From: Tipula vernalis
Taxonomy: Eukaryota; Arthropoda; Insecta; Diptera; Tipulidae
Direction of reading: 5' to 3'
Length of the DNA: 64,000 nucleotides
NCBI GenBank assembly: GCA_958295665.1
Contig: OY282559.1
Span: 251,157,461-251,221,460 of the forward strand
Shown here: piece after piece, positions 11,118 to 22,019 of the stretch
How positions within the stretch are numbered: position 1 is the stretch's first letter
Layout of the letters: each line of letters begins with the position of its first letter
Program-made: the position numbers and the translations under genes
Notes under the pieces: model-generated
Told to the model about the DNA's origin: nothing
What the model saw: the letters and a program-made list of their open reading frames with translations, nothing else
Databases searched by the model: none

Positions 11118-11735
11118 ACTACAACACATATATAAAAATAAACAAGTATAAAATATTATTAAATGAGAATTTAATTAAAACATTTTTGTTTTCTACTCAT
11201 TTCAATTATTTTCTTCCAGTTTTCTTTTTTTTTCTTATTTATTTGATTTGATTTCTTAGCTTAGCTATCCGTGTTTTGTTTTGATTGAAGAAACTATTTT
11301 AATTTTACAGAAAAAAAAATTTCCGTCAACTACACACTTACCGGATAATTTTTGACGGTAATTTTCCGGGTAAGCGGAGTTCATGATACCGGTTTGAGCA
11401 AAACCGGATAAAATCCGTCAATATTTGACCGGTACCGGATTTCATGATACCGCCCCTGGTTCCAGAGCCATCAGTATAAAACCTAATCTTAATAATCGTT
11501 GTTCTAATGATAAGTTTTTTGACTAAAAGAATTTTGTCAAATCAAATTTATCAATTTACAAATGTATAGTAATTGTAATTTTTATTTTAATTACAAATTG
11601 CAATTCAAAGCAATTGTAACTTTTATTTTAATTACTCCACTAGAAAGTAATTGTAGTTTGTATTTTAATTACTGAGTTTGCTGTAACTCGTAAAAGTGTT
11701 TTAATTACTCAGTGTAATGTAATTTGCCCAGCTTG

Positions 11736-11743
11736 CTAGGGGG
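11736..11743. repeat. target-site duplication of the hAT element, right
   Basis: CTAGGGGG, one mismatch from the left copy CCAGGGGG. Confidence 0.6.
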
Positions 11744-14400
11744 TAAATTCTTGTTCCGTGAAAAGTATAATGAAAAGAATTTTCAGTGAGAAATACACAT
11801 TTCCGACTCACGTTACTTGAGAGACGTTAAAATCTTTTCAGGTGAAAAAAACTTTCTCACCGACCATTTGACCGAAATAAAATTTTATAAAAACTAAATT
11901 TGTGTTTTTATTATCATTGACATTTTTTGATAAATTTTGACACACTTTATCACAGCTTTTTACTAAATACTTTTCCAAATTTTATTTATATACGGGTAAA
12001 TAAAAGTCAACATTTTTTTTGAGTTTTAATGATCTTTCTATATTTGTGATATAATTTAATTTTTTAGGTATACTTGTTTCGAGCAATTACTGCTCATTTT
12101 CAAGTACTTGTTTGAAAGACTGTTGCATTTTTAGCATGAAAAGTGCATTAAAACTATAATATGATTCACTTTAAAATGTACCCGTAGCCCAATTTTGGGT
12201 GGTACTATAAAACAATTAATTACCCTGTAGTTGCGCTTTTCCATCGAATTTGTTGAACCGCCGCCACTGTCGATTAGTAAATTCAATGCAATGCGTCTTT
12301 CTATAGTATATTCTGTTCAAAAAATGAAATAAAGCTTGCCTTTCTTAATTCATTTTGCATTTTGATATGTTCCTACATGTTTCTCAAAATCGCATTTTTT
12401 TATTCGGGTAGCCTTAAACTACACTTTATATTAACGCTAGAAACTTCACTCCGGTTGATTTGCATCAGACAAAATGTAAATAGTACGTTCCCTATTTTTT
12501 TTTTTTGTTTTTACTGCTTTGCTAAATAATTAATATATTTTGGAAAATTGAATTCTTAAAGTCAACCTAGGTCTGTTATTTCTTCTCGGATACGAAAATT
12601 TCTCAACAAATTATAAAATTAATAATTTACCATCGCTTAGATCGCGCATCTAAATACCTAAGCATAATAGATATTTGCACAAGAATATGACACCAACAGA
12701 AAAAAAATTGTTTGTATCTTTAGCCATCTTTATATTCCATACCGCGACACAGCACAGATTTTATCATCGTATAACAAATAGCCTCAATTTTTCTTTATCA
12801 CCCGTTATTGTGTTGTTAGTGCGGTTTTTTCTACAAACTTTTTATGTTGTTGTGCTTTATAGCAGGACATTGCTAAAGTAGAAGCACAAAACAAAAAAAG
12901 GGTGGAAAACATTTCATAACATGATAACGTCACAATAACGACTTAAAATATAAAAACGACACAACGCTATGAAGACGAAGAAAATAAGATGAATTGAGGA
13001 TTTGTGATAACAATAATAGAAAAAAAATTGTGTGTTTTTAATTTGATATAAATTAATTGTGGTTAGCTTAAAATGAGATATAGTTTTGCTTGCTCTGCTC
13101 TCTGTTGCGGTGTATTTAGTGTAGGGTGGTTGGTACTCTTTCTACAACAACAACAACAACAACAAAAAAGATTATTTTACGAAGAATGATGCTACTATTT
13201 AAGAATAATTTCTCTTAGTATTTTCCTTAAGTATTAAAAATAAAGGAGTCGTTCATTCGAATAGATGAATATTTTTGTTGTTGCCATTGTGCGGATAATA
13301 GAATTATTTTAGGTTGACATTTTCATTTATTATTTAATTGGTGAAAAGTGGATACGAGAGTATTTCAAGAATTTTTTCGTAAACAAAAAGTAGTTTAGTT
13401 ATTCTTTTCTAATAATGTTCTTCATTCATTGTAAAGTCACAAACCAACAAAAAAAAAAAAAAAAACTAAGTTGAAAATGTTTTATTGTATTTTCTCCCCA
13501 AATTGTTGTTGGCGTGTTGTGTTACTCCTTTTTTACAATTTCTCTACTTTATGTTTTTTTTTTTACTTTTTTGTTGGTTGGTTGGCTGGTAAAGTTTTTC
13601 TAATATTAATAAAAATAAATGGTCAAATGTTATTCAAATAAAAAGGTACTTTAGAATTGTATTTTGGTTTCAATTTCCAGAATTCAACAACAACAACAAT
13701 GCAAACTCTTAAGTAGGTTACTTGTGTTTTATCTTTTTGAATATTTATGGTTTTGACATTATTACGAAATGGAATTGTTTAGGATCGAAGATGGTTTGAT
13801 ATTGCGTATGTTGTTGTTGCTATTTTGATTTTATTCCAGCCTCTAAGAAAAAATAAAATAACTTAAATGACATTAAATAGAAAAGGAGAAAATATATTGA
13901 CGCCCTTATACCTACAAAAAGAATAGGGAAACTTTATGAAAACGTTATCGCATTTGCGGTTCTGTAAATTTTTTAAGAATGTTTACAAATTGATTGAAAT
14001 AAAAATTGGATATAACTCGTAAATATAAGGCTCTAGAGATTTTTGATTTTTCGTATGATGTGTCCAAGAATTTATTGACGTTATTTTTAAGATGGTTGGT
14101 GATTTACTTTTAATTCTTTCGTAGTAGGCTTTTCCAGAAAATTTTTAATTTGTTTGTGTTAAATTTGGTTTATTCACTCTTATAAATGCACCATATTTTT
14201 GATTGCTTATGACGCTTCGCCGTCGAAGGTTAATCTTGGATGTATTTTTGATTTTATTATTTATTTATTTATTATTATTATTCATTCGAAATCGTTCGAT
14301 TTAATTTGATTTTTTAAACTGTAACTAGAAGCAGTATCTTCTTAAATATTATCTAGTAGTCCGCAATGTGCCATTTTGATTAAATAAATTGAAACGTTAA
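11744..14400. other. unassigned AT-rich sequence with CAA repeats
   Basis: Holds short (CAA)n/(TTG)n tracts (for example 13143-13164, 13685-13698), homopolymers and no recognised gene. A 68-codon frame at 12675-12881 has no family motif. It forms the left flank of the Bel/Pao array, which begins right after GAAACGTTAA. Confidence 0.4.
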
Positions 14401-14594
14401 TGTGAAAAATAACTTTATTATTTACAATGCAGCAAGCTGGGAAAAACAAATCTTATAAAAAAAAAAAAAAAAAAAAAAATCAATTGAAATACGTGGTTCA
14501 ACAAATTGGAATAAAAAAATAACCTATAACAGATAAAAAGACATTGTATTTTGTAATTCTACATTTCGGTGTATATTAATAAAATAAGTGAATT
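14401..14594 (+). repeat. Bel/Pao unit 1, truncated LTR
   Basis: Matches the first 192 bp of the LTRs at 19484, 25038 and 30592 with scattered substitutions and a 23-A run where the others have 21. It stops at GTGAATT and joins directly to gag sequence, through a 496-bp deletion relative to unit 2 (19676-20171) with a TT microhomology. Confidence 0.85.
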
Positions 14595-16359
14595 CAGTGA
14601 TAATGAGCTCCAAGAATTGGCAATACCGAATATGCCGAAAACGTAAACAACCGATCATTGATAAAACTAACGAAGTGCAAACATCTGGTTTAATTCAAAT
14701 CGGTGCAACAACAGCAGGTGCGAATGATGTCAACGAAGAAACATCGCAACCAAATAAAAAGGACGGTTTATCGAACGCGAACGTTTCCCCTGGTGGAACT
14801 GATGGTGATTCAAAACTAATTGAAATCGTAAAGGAATCGGATGCAAAATCAATTGTTGATGAAACGAAATCAGTAATAAGCGGTCGTCGATCACATATTT
14901 CAACGAAATCATCAATTAAAAGTCGTAAAAAAGCAACAGCTCTTGCCAAACTAGAAGAGTTACGAAAAATGCAAGAGATATACATTTCGGAGAGGTACAA
15001 AATCATTGAAGAATTCGATGAAGAGTCGCCGGACACCGACGAAGACACATTGAGTAATTTGAACTTCGACGCAAATGTGACAAAGTGGGTCAACGAAAAT
15101 CATAAAATCACGTGAGATGATTCACAAACATCAAAAACAACACTCAAACAACAACTGCAACAAGAATATCAAAAACTAATTATGAATACTGATGTTAAAT
15201 TTGGGGCAGAACATGTGAAAACAGGAGAACGAGAAAATGTAAGATCTAGCCAACAACCGTGTGGTATCAGCACGGAACGGCATACAAATCGGCCGAACCG
15301 AACATTTACAACTACAACAGTCAAACTCCCTTGGTTGTCAGCAACAAATCAAAATGACTTTCTACGAAGCACAACGAACGTGATCTATTCAGATGACGAA
15401 GGCGAAAACGACGTTTCCATGAAACAAATTGCATATCGTCAAGTGATCTCAAAAGATTTGCCCATCTTCTCGGGTGACCCGGGAGATTAGCCCATGTTTA
15501 TCACGTCATACGTCGAATCGACAAGATTGGGGCGATTTACAAATAAAGAAAATCGTGATCGACTATTAAGATGTTTGAAAGGAAAAGCATTGGAAGCGGT
15601 AAAATCCAAACTTTTGTTTCCGGAAATGGTTCCCTAAGTGTTGAATAAACTACGAGTTTTGAACGGTAATCCCGAAGTGATAGTCGAAACTATTATCGAA
15701 CAAGCTCGTACCGAAAAACCAATACATTCGGAAAACCTTGAACGTGTAGTCGAATTCGCAATGACCATATGCAACATTTATGCATAATGATCGAAGTCTG
15801 TGGTCTAACTGAACACAGCACAAATCCGATACTTCTCAAAGAATTGGTCGGAAAATTACCTGCGGTTTGGAGAATGGAATGGGCCACCTTCAAGCAGAAT
15901 CATCAAATTGTAAGTTTATCAACGTTCAACGAATACTTGCATGATTTGGCCGAGCGAGCCGGTAGTGTGTTTATGATGAAACCGGCAACATCGCATGCTT
16001 CAAAATCGAAACACTCCGATGGTAAAGTACGGCAACATGCAGCACATACCGTCATGACCCCCGAAAAATCCAAAAACAGTTGTATTGTTTGTAAAGACAA
16101 CGAATACGAAATAAAAAATTGTAAAAAGTTCAAGAGTATTCAACCAGCCGATCGTTGGTCATTTGTTAACAAACATAAACTTTGCAAAAGATGTTTACAT
16201 AATCATCGTAACAAATGTGCTTTCGATAAAGTTTGTAATGTGAACGGTTGTCCGCGCAAACACAACTATCTCTTACACAACCCAAATCTTCATTCCGATG
16301 AACCGATAAACAATACACCATTCGTCGCCAAAAATACAATCAACATCAATGCCGATTGA
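14595..16359 (+). pseudogene. Bel/Pao gag, unit 1
   Basis: Starts inside the PHD finger region because of the 496-bp deletion, so only the last two zinc-ligand positions remain. The first of them is Tyr instead of Cys (WQYRIC). A Ser/Lys-rich, coiled-coil-like part follows (KKATALAKLEELRKMQEIYI). There is a TGA stop at 15113, then a frame running to a TAG at 15488 that replaces the Trp codon (GDPGDW) kept in the other units. The Gag core (KDLPIFSGDPGD, NRDRLLRCLKGKALEAV) and a Cys/His-rich segment (CIVCKDNEYEIKNCKKF, CKRCLHNHRNKC) identify Bel/Pao Gag. More frameshifts occur near 15600 and 15770. Confidence 0.85.
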
Positions 16360-16459
16360 ATCACAAGATGAAAGTTCATCGACTAAAATGGACATATACT
16401 CAAATCATGTGCCTTCCACTTCGAAAATGCACGCAACAAATTACGGTGGAACGCAAATA

Positions 16460-19400
16460 CTCTCGCAAGTGGTCCCAGTGGTTCTGTTCGGCAAAAAGCT
16501 TAGTGTCAAAACTTACGCTTTCCTCGACGAAGGTTCACACGTAACAATGATCGACGAAAATTTGAAATTGTATCGGTAATCCGAAACAATATCAAATGGA
16601 TGACGTATACACCGTGAAATCATTGGAGCTTCCAAGACAGTCGACCCCTATCGACATCACAAAATACGAACATCTACGCGATTTACCAATAAAGGAGTAC
16701 ACAAACACAAAACCACAGATCCTCATTGGTGCGGATCTCGTACAATTAACCAGCACACTTCAATTATGCGAAGGGCCTCGGGGGGAGCCCGTTGCAGCAA
16801 AAACCAGAATCGGATGGGCAATTTATGGGCCGTATTGCTCAAGCGGGTATAATTCACCACCGTTTCTCGGATTTCATCGCATAGCTCTGCGATCACCAAA
16901 CGATGAACTTCACGATATTGTCAAAGACTTGTTCTCCATCGAAAACTTCGGTGTAGCGTTGTCCAACAAAGTTACCCGAATCGAAAGAAGATGAAAGAGC
17001 ACTAACCATCATGGAAAACACAACACGGAAAATTGGTAATCAATATGAAATAGGACTTACCAGACAGCATGCCCATGGCAATTCGTCGTTGTGAAAGTTT
17101 GAAAAACAAAATGATTCGTGAACCTGATACAGCCGTTATTCTGAACAACGAAATTTCGAAGTACGTTCAAAGTGGGTACGCGAACAAATTGTCACAAACG
17201 GAAATCGATGACACAAATGATAGAACCTGGTATTTACCAGTTTTCTCCGTCAAGAATCCGGACAAACCGGAAAAAACACGAACCGTTTGGGATGCTGCAG
17301 CGGAGGTCAACCAAACATCACTCAACTCTGTTCTCTTGCCTGGTCCAGATTTACTCTCACCGCTCCTCGATATTCCTCTTCGTTTTCGAGAGTATCCAAT
17401 CGCGATATCGGGTGATATTCGTGAAATGTTTCATCAGGTAAAGATAAGAAAATCAGATCAAAACTCCCAACGATTTTTTTGGTCAAGTTTAACCGACAAA
17501 CCTGATATACACGTATTAACGGTTATGGCATTTGGCGCATGTTGTTCTCCGAGCTCAGCCCAGTTCGTCAAGAACAAAAACGCAATGCTATTCCAAGAGG
17601 AATGCCAAGAAGCTGTCAAGATCATCAAAGATGTCGTTCGTATTCATGCAATGAGTGGATTTCTCATTCACAAATTTATCTAGAACTCGCAAAATGTTCT
17701 TCAACAAATTAATGGATCCGCTGAACATGAACCAAGAAATACTAAATTTAGGTGACGAAAGTGAAGCTCGCGTCCTCGGTATGTGGTGGTCTACAACAGA
17801 CGACGCATTTTTCTACTCATTGAATGTTAAAAGTGCCGGTGAAAACATCATCAATGGCGAACGAGCACCCACCAAAAGAGAAGTCTTGAGAGTTTTAATG
17901 ATGATATATGACCCGCTCGGATTGATCGGATTTTTCATCGTCATTTCTGAACACTATGATATGTGGCTCCGGTGGACCAAATGTCTTCCCAAACGAAAAT
18001 GCGTTCGCAGCCGTTGCGTTCTTCCGAGTCCAAAATTTGAATGGTATCCGGTATTGCCTCGTCAGCGCTAAAACAAAAGTCGCACCATACTACGTTCAAT
18101 GTCAATTCCCAGACTAGAATTGCAAGCCGCAGTATTGGGAACTCGATTAAGCAAATGGATTCTAGACTCACACACCGTCAAACCGAGAAAAGTTATTTAC
18201 TGGTCCGATTCACGAAACGTTTTATGTTGGATCCGATCAGAAAATCGAAGATATCGCCAATTTGTGGCTTTTCGGGTGTCCGAAATTTTAGAAACCACAA
18301 ATGCCAATCAATTGTTTTGGGTCCCAACAAACCTCAACATCGCGGACGAAGCCGGTGGTTTGAAGGACCGCCCTTTCTTCTTGAACCCGAAGAAAAGTGG
18401 CCAGTTGAAGAAAGTCATCACGTTCCGACGAAAACGTCAACAATCACTCCAATAGCAACGCGATTTTCGAAATGGATTCATCTAGTACGAACACAATGCG
18501 ATTTTTTCATATTGTACGTCATAAAATATCACCGCACAATAAAGATACGATCGATCCAACTGAAATTGCGAACGCCGAAAACTTCGGAAGAAATGTTATA
18601 TGTGCAAACTCATGAGTGCAAGACCAAGGGAGCCAATAATGGCCGATCACCCTATATCACGTCTAGCAACACACACTGCTCCGTTTATGTATTTTGGAAT
18701 CGATCTCTTCGGGCCTCTCGAAGTCAAAGTAGGTCGACATGTTGAAAAAAGGTGGGGCGTTCTTTTCACATGTCTGACAATTCGCGCAATTCATATTGAG
18801 ATTGTACACTCATTAGATTTTCACTCTTCCATTATGTCAATATGTAATTTTATTACACGACAGGGTCAACCTCTTGAAATATGGACCGACAACGGTACAA
18901 ATTTTCATGGCTCGAACAACGAATTACAACGCACATGGAAAGAAAATGAAAAAGATCTCCAGAACACCTTCGTTCGCATTAAGTGGAGATTTAATCCTCC
19001 AGCAGCGCCACACATGGGCGGTTGTTAGGAACGCCTCGTTAAATCCGTCAAAAGGAGCATCAGACATGCTATGCCAGAACATTATCCGAATGATGAGACA
19101 TTGAGTTGCTTCTTGATGGAAGCTGAGAGTTCGATCAATTCACGCCCCCTCACCTATGTACCATTGGACAACGAATCAGCCGAAGCAATTACGCCAAACC
19201 ATTTGTTATTGGGCTCCTCTGGAGGAGCAAAACCATTTGGCCCATGTACAGATGACGTATTAATCCTGAAAAACAGTTGGAAAATTTCACAACGGATGGC
19301 AGACATTTTCTGCCACCATTAGCCATTGTTATTGAAACATACCCACCAAAAGATGGCCAGGTACGACTATGTCTATTAAAAACAGCGAACGGCACACTTA

Positions 19401-19495
19401 AACGACCAGTGACAAAACTTGCAATACTGGATGTCAAGGATGTTGACCCAGATGACTCTCACCAGTCTCGACCGGGGGGAGAATGTGAAAAATAA
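16460..19495 (+). pseudogene. Bel/Pao pol, unit 1
   Basis: Order of domains: aspartic protease (LDEGSHVTMIDE near 16530), protease-to-RT linker (QILIGADLVQL, TRIGWAIYGP), reverse transcriptase (TRTVWDAAAEVNQTSLN, PIAISGDIREMFHQV), Pao A17-type region (ARVLGMWWSTTDD), RNase H (IPRLELQAAVLGTRL, IYWSDSRNVLCWI) and integrase core (GIDLFGPLEV, EIWTDNGTNFHGS). The RT YVDD block is missing through a 69-bp deletion. A TAG at 19025 interrupts integrase just before its catalytic Glu. From 17377 to the end it is identical to units 2 and 3 as far as I can compare. The last codons run into the next LTR. Confidence 0.9.
19474..19483 (+). other. polypurine tract before the Bel/Pao LTR
   Basis: GGGGGGAGAA immediately before the LTR start TGTGAAAAAT, the expected plus-strand primer site. 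Equivalent tracts lie at 25028-25037 and 30582-30591. It fixes the left border of the LTR. Confidence 0.8.
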
Positions 19496-19996
19496 CTTTA
19501 TTATTTACAATGCAGCAAGCTGGGGAAAACAAATCTTATAAAAAAAAAAAAAAAAAAAAATCAATTGAAATACGTGGTTCAACAAATTGGAATAAAAAAG
19601 TAGCCTATAGCATATAAAAAGACATTGTATTTTGTAATTCTACATTTCGGTGTATATTAATAAAATAAGTGAATTTACAAACGGTGTTTAAGCTGCGGTT
19701 GGTTTCCTGGTCGTTCAACATTTCAACATCTTACAAAATACAATTTTTGCTATCAACATACATATGTAAAATTATCATTTACAAAACAATCGGTACTTCA
19801 ACACCAAATCAAGGCATTTGTTCCGGACAGAAAATTACAACAATTTCATCAAGATTATACAAACGAAGTAACAAATAAATAATCAACAAGTTGTAACCAA
19901 CAAAAAAGGCAGCCGGATTAAATATCCAACCGCATTCGACGTGTATTGTGAATCTAAATAAAGAAGTTAACTTGTGTATTTGTCCGATTCTCCATC
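19484..19996 (+). repeat. Bel/Pao LTR plus leader, unit 2
   Basis: Starts TGTGAAAAATAAC and has a TATA-like TATAAAAAG near 19613 and AATAAA words near 19874 and 19955. The 3' end of the LTR cannot be fixed, because no second LTR of the same unit stands apart from its neighbour and no clear tRNA primer-binding site is visible before the gag ATG at 19997. Confidence 0.7.
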
Positions 19997-20692
19997 ATGA
20001 GTTCACTGACTCAAACCGGAGATAACCCTTTCAACCGCTCGTCAGTTATGACACACACTCGCTTACGATTGCAATCAAATTGTCCACTTTGTGATGATAA
20101 GGACAATAACAACATGGTCCGCTGTGATAATTGCAAATCGTTGTTTCATCTGAAATGCGTGGGAGGAAGTTCAGTGATAATGAGCTCCAAGAATTGGCAA
20201 TGTCGAATATGCCGAAAACGTAAACAACCGATCATTGATAAAACTAACGAAGTGCAAACATCTGGTTTAATCCAAATTGGTGCAACAACAGCAGGTGCGA
20301 ATGATGTCAACGAAGAAACATCGCAACTAAATAAAAAGGACGGTTTATCGAACGCGAACGTTTCCCCTGGTGGAACTGATGGTGATTCGAAACCAATTGA
20401 AATCGTAAAGGAATCGGATGCAAAATCAATTGTTGATGAAACGAAATCAGTAATAAGCGGTCGTCGATCACATATTTCAACGAAATCATCAATTAAAAGT
20501 CGTAAAAAAGCAACAGCTCTTGCCAAACTAGAAGAGTTACGAAAAATGCAAGAGATATTCATTTCGGAGAGGTACGAAATCATTGAAGAATTCGATGAAC
20601 AGTCGCCGGACACCGACGAAGACACATTGAGTAATTTGATCTTCGACGCAAATGTGACAAAGTGGGTCAACGAAAATGATAAAATCACGTGA
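19997..20692 (+). CDS. Bel/Pao Gag N-terminal part with PHD-type zinc finger, unit 2
   Basis: 231 codons from ATG 19997. Residues 29-72 form a C4HC3 PHD-type finger with ligands C29, C32, C43, C46, H51, C54, C69 and C72, and Trp67 sits two residues before C69. A low-complexity Ser/Thr/Lys region follows, with a charged helical stretch (residues 165-195) and an acidic segment DEQSPDTDEDTLSN. PHD fingers read histone tails in many chromatin proteins, so a chromatin-targeting role in Gag is inference. The TGA at 20690 is probably a premature stop, because the same frame stays open for 27 more codons and the Gag core lies downstream. Confidence 0.82.
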   Translation: MSSLTQTGDNPFNRSSVMTHTRLRLQSNCPLCDDKDNNNMVRCDNCKSLFHLKCVGGSSVIMSSKNWQCRICRKRKQPIIDKTNEVQTSGLIQIGATTAGANDVNEETSQLNKKDGLSNANVSPGGTDGDSKPIEIVKESDAKSIVDETKSVISGRRSHISTKSSIKSRKKATALAKLEELRKMQEIFISERYEIIEEFDEQSPDTDEDTLSNLIFDANVTKWVNENDKIT

Positions 20693-22019
20693 GATGATTC
20701 ACAAACATCAAAAACAACACTCAAACAACAACTGCAACAAGAATATCAAAAACCAATTATGAATACTGATGTTTGAATTTGGGGCAGAAGATGTGAAAAC
20801 AGGAGAATGAGAAAATGTAAGATCTAGCCAACAACCGTGTGGTATCAGCACGGAACGGCATACAAATCGGCCGGACCGAACATTTACAACTACAACAGTC
20901 AAACTCCCTTGGTTGTCAGCAACAAATCAAAATGACTTTCTACGAAGCACAACGAACGTGATATATTCAGATGACGAAGACGAAAACGACGTTTCCATGA
21001 AACAAATTGCATATCGTCAAGTGATCTCAAAAGATTTGCCCATCTTCTCGGGTGACCCGGGAGATTGGCCCATGTTTATCACGTCATACGTCGAATCGAC
21101 AAGATTGGGGCGATTTACAAATAAAGAAAATCGTGATCGACTATTAAGATGTTTGAAAGGAAAAAGCGGTAAACTCCAAACTTTTGTTTCCGGAAATGGT
21201 TCCCTAAGTGTTGAACACATTACGAGTTTTGTACGGTAATCCCGAAGTGATCGTGAAACTATTATCGAACAAGCTCGTACCGAAAAACCAATACATTCGG
21301 AAAACCTTGAACGTGTAGTCGAATTCGCAATGACCATGCAACATTTATGCATAATGATCGAAGTCTGTGGTCTAACTGAACACAGCACAAATCCGCGGTT
21401 TGGAGAATGGAATGGGCCACCTTCAAGCAGAATCTTCAAATTGTAAGTTTATCAACGTTCAACGAATACTTGCATGATTTGGCCGAGCGAGCCGGTAGTG
21501 TGATTATGATAAAACCGGCAACATCGCATGCTTCAAAATCGAAACACTTCGATGGTCAAGTACGGCAACATGCAGCACATACCGTCATGACCCCCGAAAA
21601 ATCCAAAAAACAGTTGTATTGTTTGTAAAGACAACGAACACGAAATACAAAATTGTAAAAAGTTCAAGAGTATGTAACCAGCCGATCGTTGGTCATTTGT
21701 TAACAAACATAAAGTTTGCAAAAGATGTTTACATAATCATCGTAACAAATGTGCTTTCGATAAAGTTTGTAATGTGAACGGTTGTCGGCGCAAACACAAC
21801 TATCTCTTACACAACCCAAATCTTCATTCCGATGAACCGATAAACAATACACCATCATCATCGAATACAACATCGTCGCCAAAAACACAATCAACATCAA
21901 TGCCGATTGAATCACAAGATGAAAGTTCATCGACTAAAATGGAAATGTACTCAAATCATGTGCCTTCCACTTCGAAAATGCACGCCACACATTACGGTGG
22001 AACGCAAATAGTTTTGTGA
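20693..22019 (+). pseudogene. Bel/Pao Gag core and Cys/His region, unit 2
   Basis: After the stop at 20690 the frame is broken again by a TGA at 20774, where unit 1 is open. It then continues from about 20913 with DLPIFSGDPGDWPMF and NRDRLLRCLKG. A deletion near 21165 (GGAAAAAGCGG against GCATTGGAAGCGG in unit 1) shifts the frame, and a further 37-bp deletion lies near 21394. The Cys/His-rich nucleic-acid-binding part (CKRCLHNHRNKC equivalent) is readable around 21715-21800. It cannot yield a full Gag. Confidence 0.82.

Larger units (their letters stand above)
9561..11455. mobile_element. PIF/Harbinger DNA transposon, decayed, nested in the hAT element
   Basis: Terminal inverted repeats GGGCGGGATCATGAAATCCG (9561) and CGGATTTCATGATACCGCCC (ending 11455) differ at one position. 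CTG occurs on both sides (9558-9560 and 11456-11458). A 3-bp CWG or TWA target duplication is characteristic of PIF/Harbinger. Subterminal CCGGT/ACCGG words recur at both ends. The element holds the two convergent genes known for this superfamily: a DDE transposase on the plus strand and a Myb/SANT-like protein on the minus strand. Both are broken, so it cannot move on its own. Confidence 0.9.
9337..11735. mobile_element. hAT-type non-autonomous element, split by a Harbinger insertion
   Basis: The ends are CAAGGCTGGGCAGTAA at 9337 and, inverted, TTTGCCCAGCTTG ending at 11735. The CAAG(G)CTGGGCA termini are typical of hAT transposons. Flanks are CCAGGGGG (9329-9336) and CTAGGGGG (11736-11743), matching at 7 of 8 bases, and 8 bp is the hAT target-duplication length. 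The arms (9337-9560 and 11459-11735) are rich in TAATTAC/GTAATTA words and carry no transposase. With the nested element removed it would be about 500 bp. Assignment rests on termini and target-duplication length. Confidence 0.72.

Noticed and set aside
20146..20724. 192-codon minus-strand frame opposite Bel/Pao gag, repeated in each unit
   Set aside because: Ser-rich shadow of the gag frame with no family features. It persists only because the array is duplicated.
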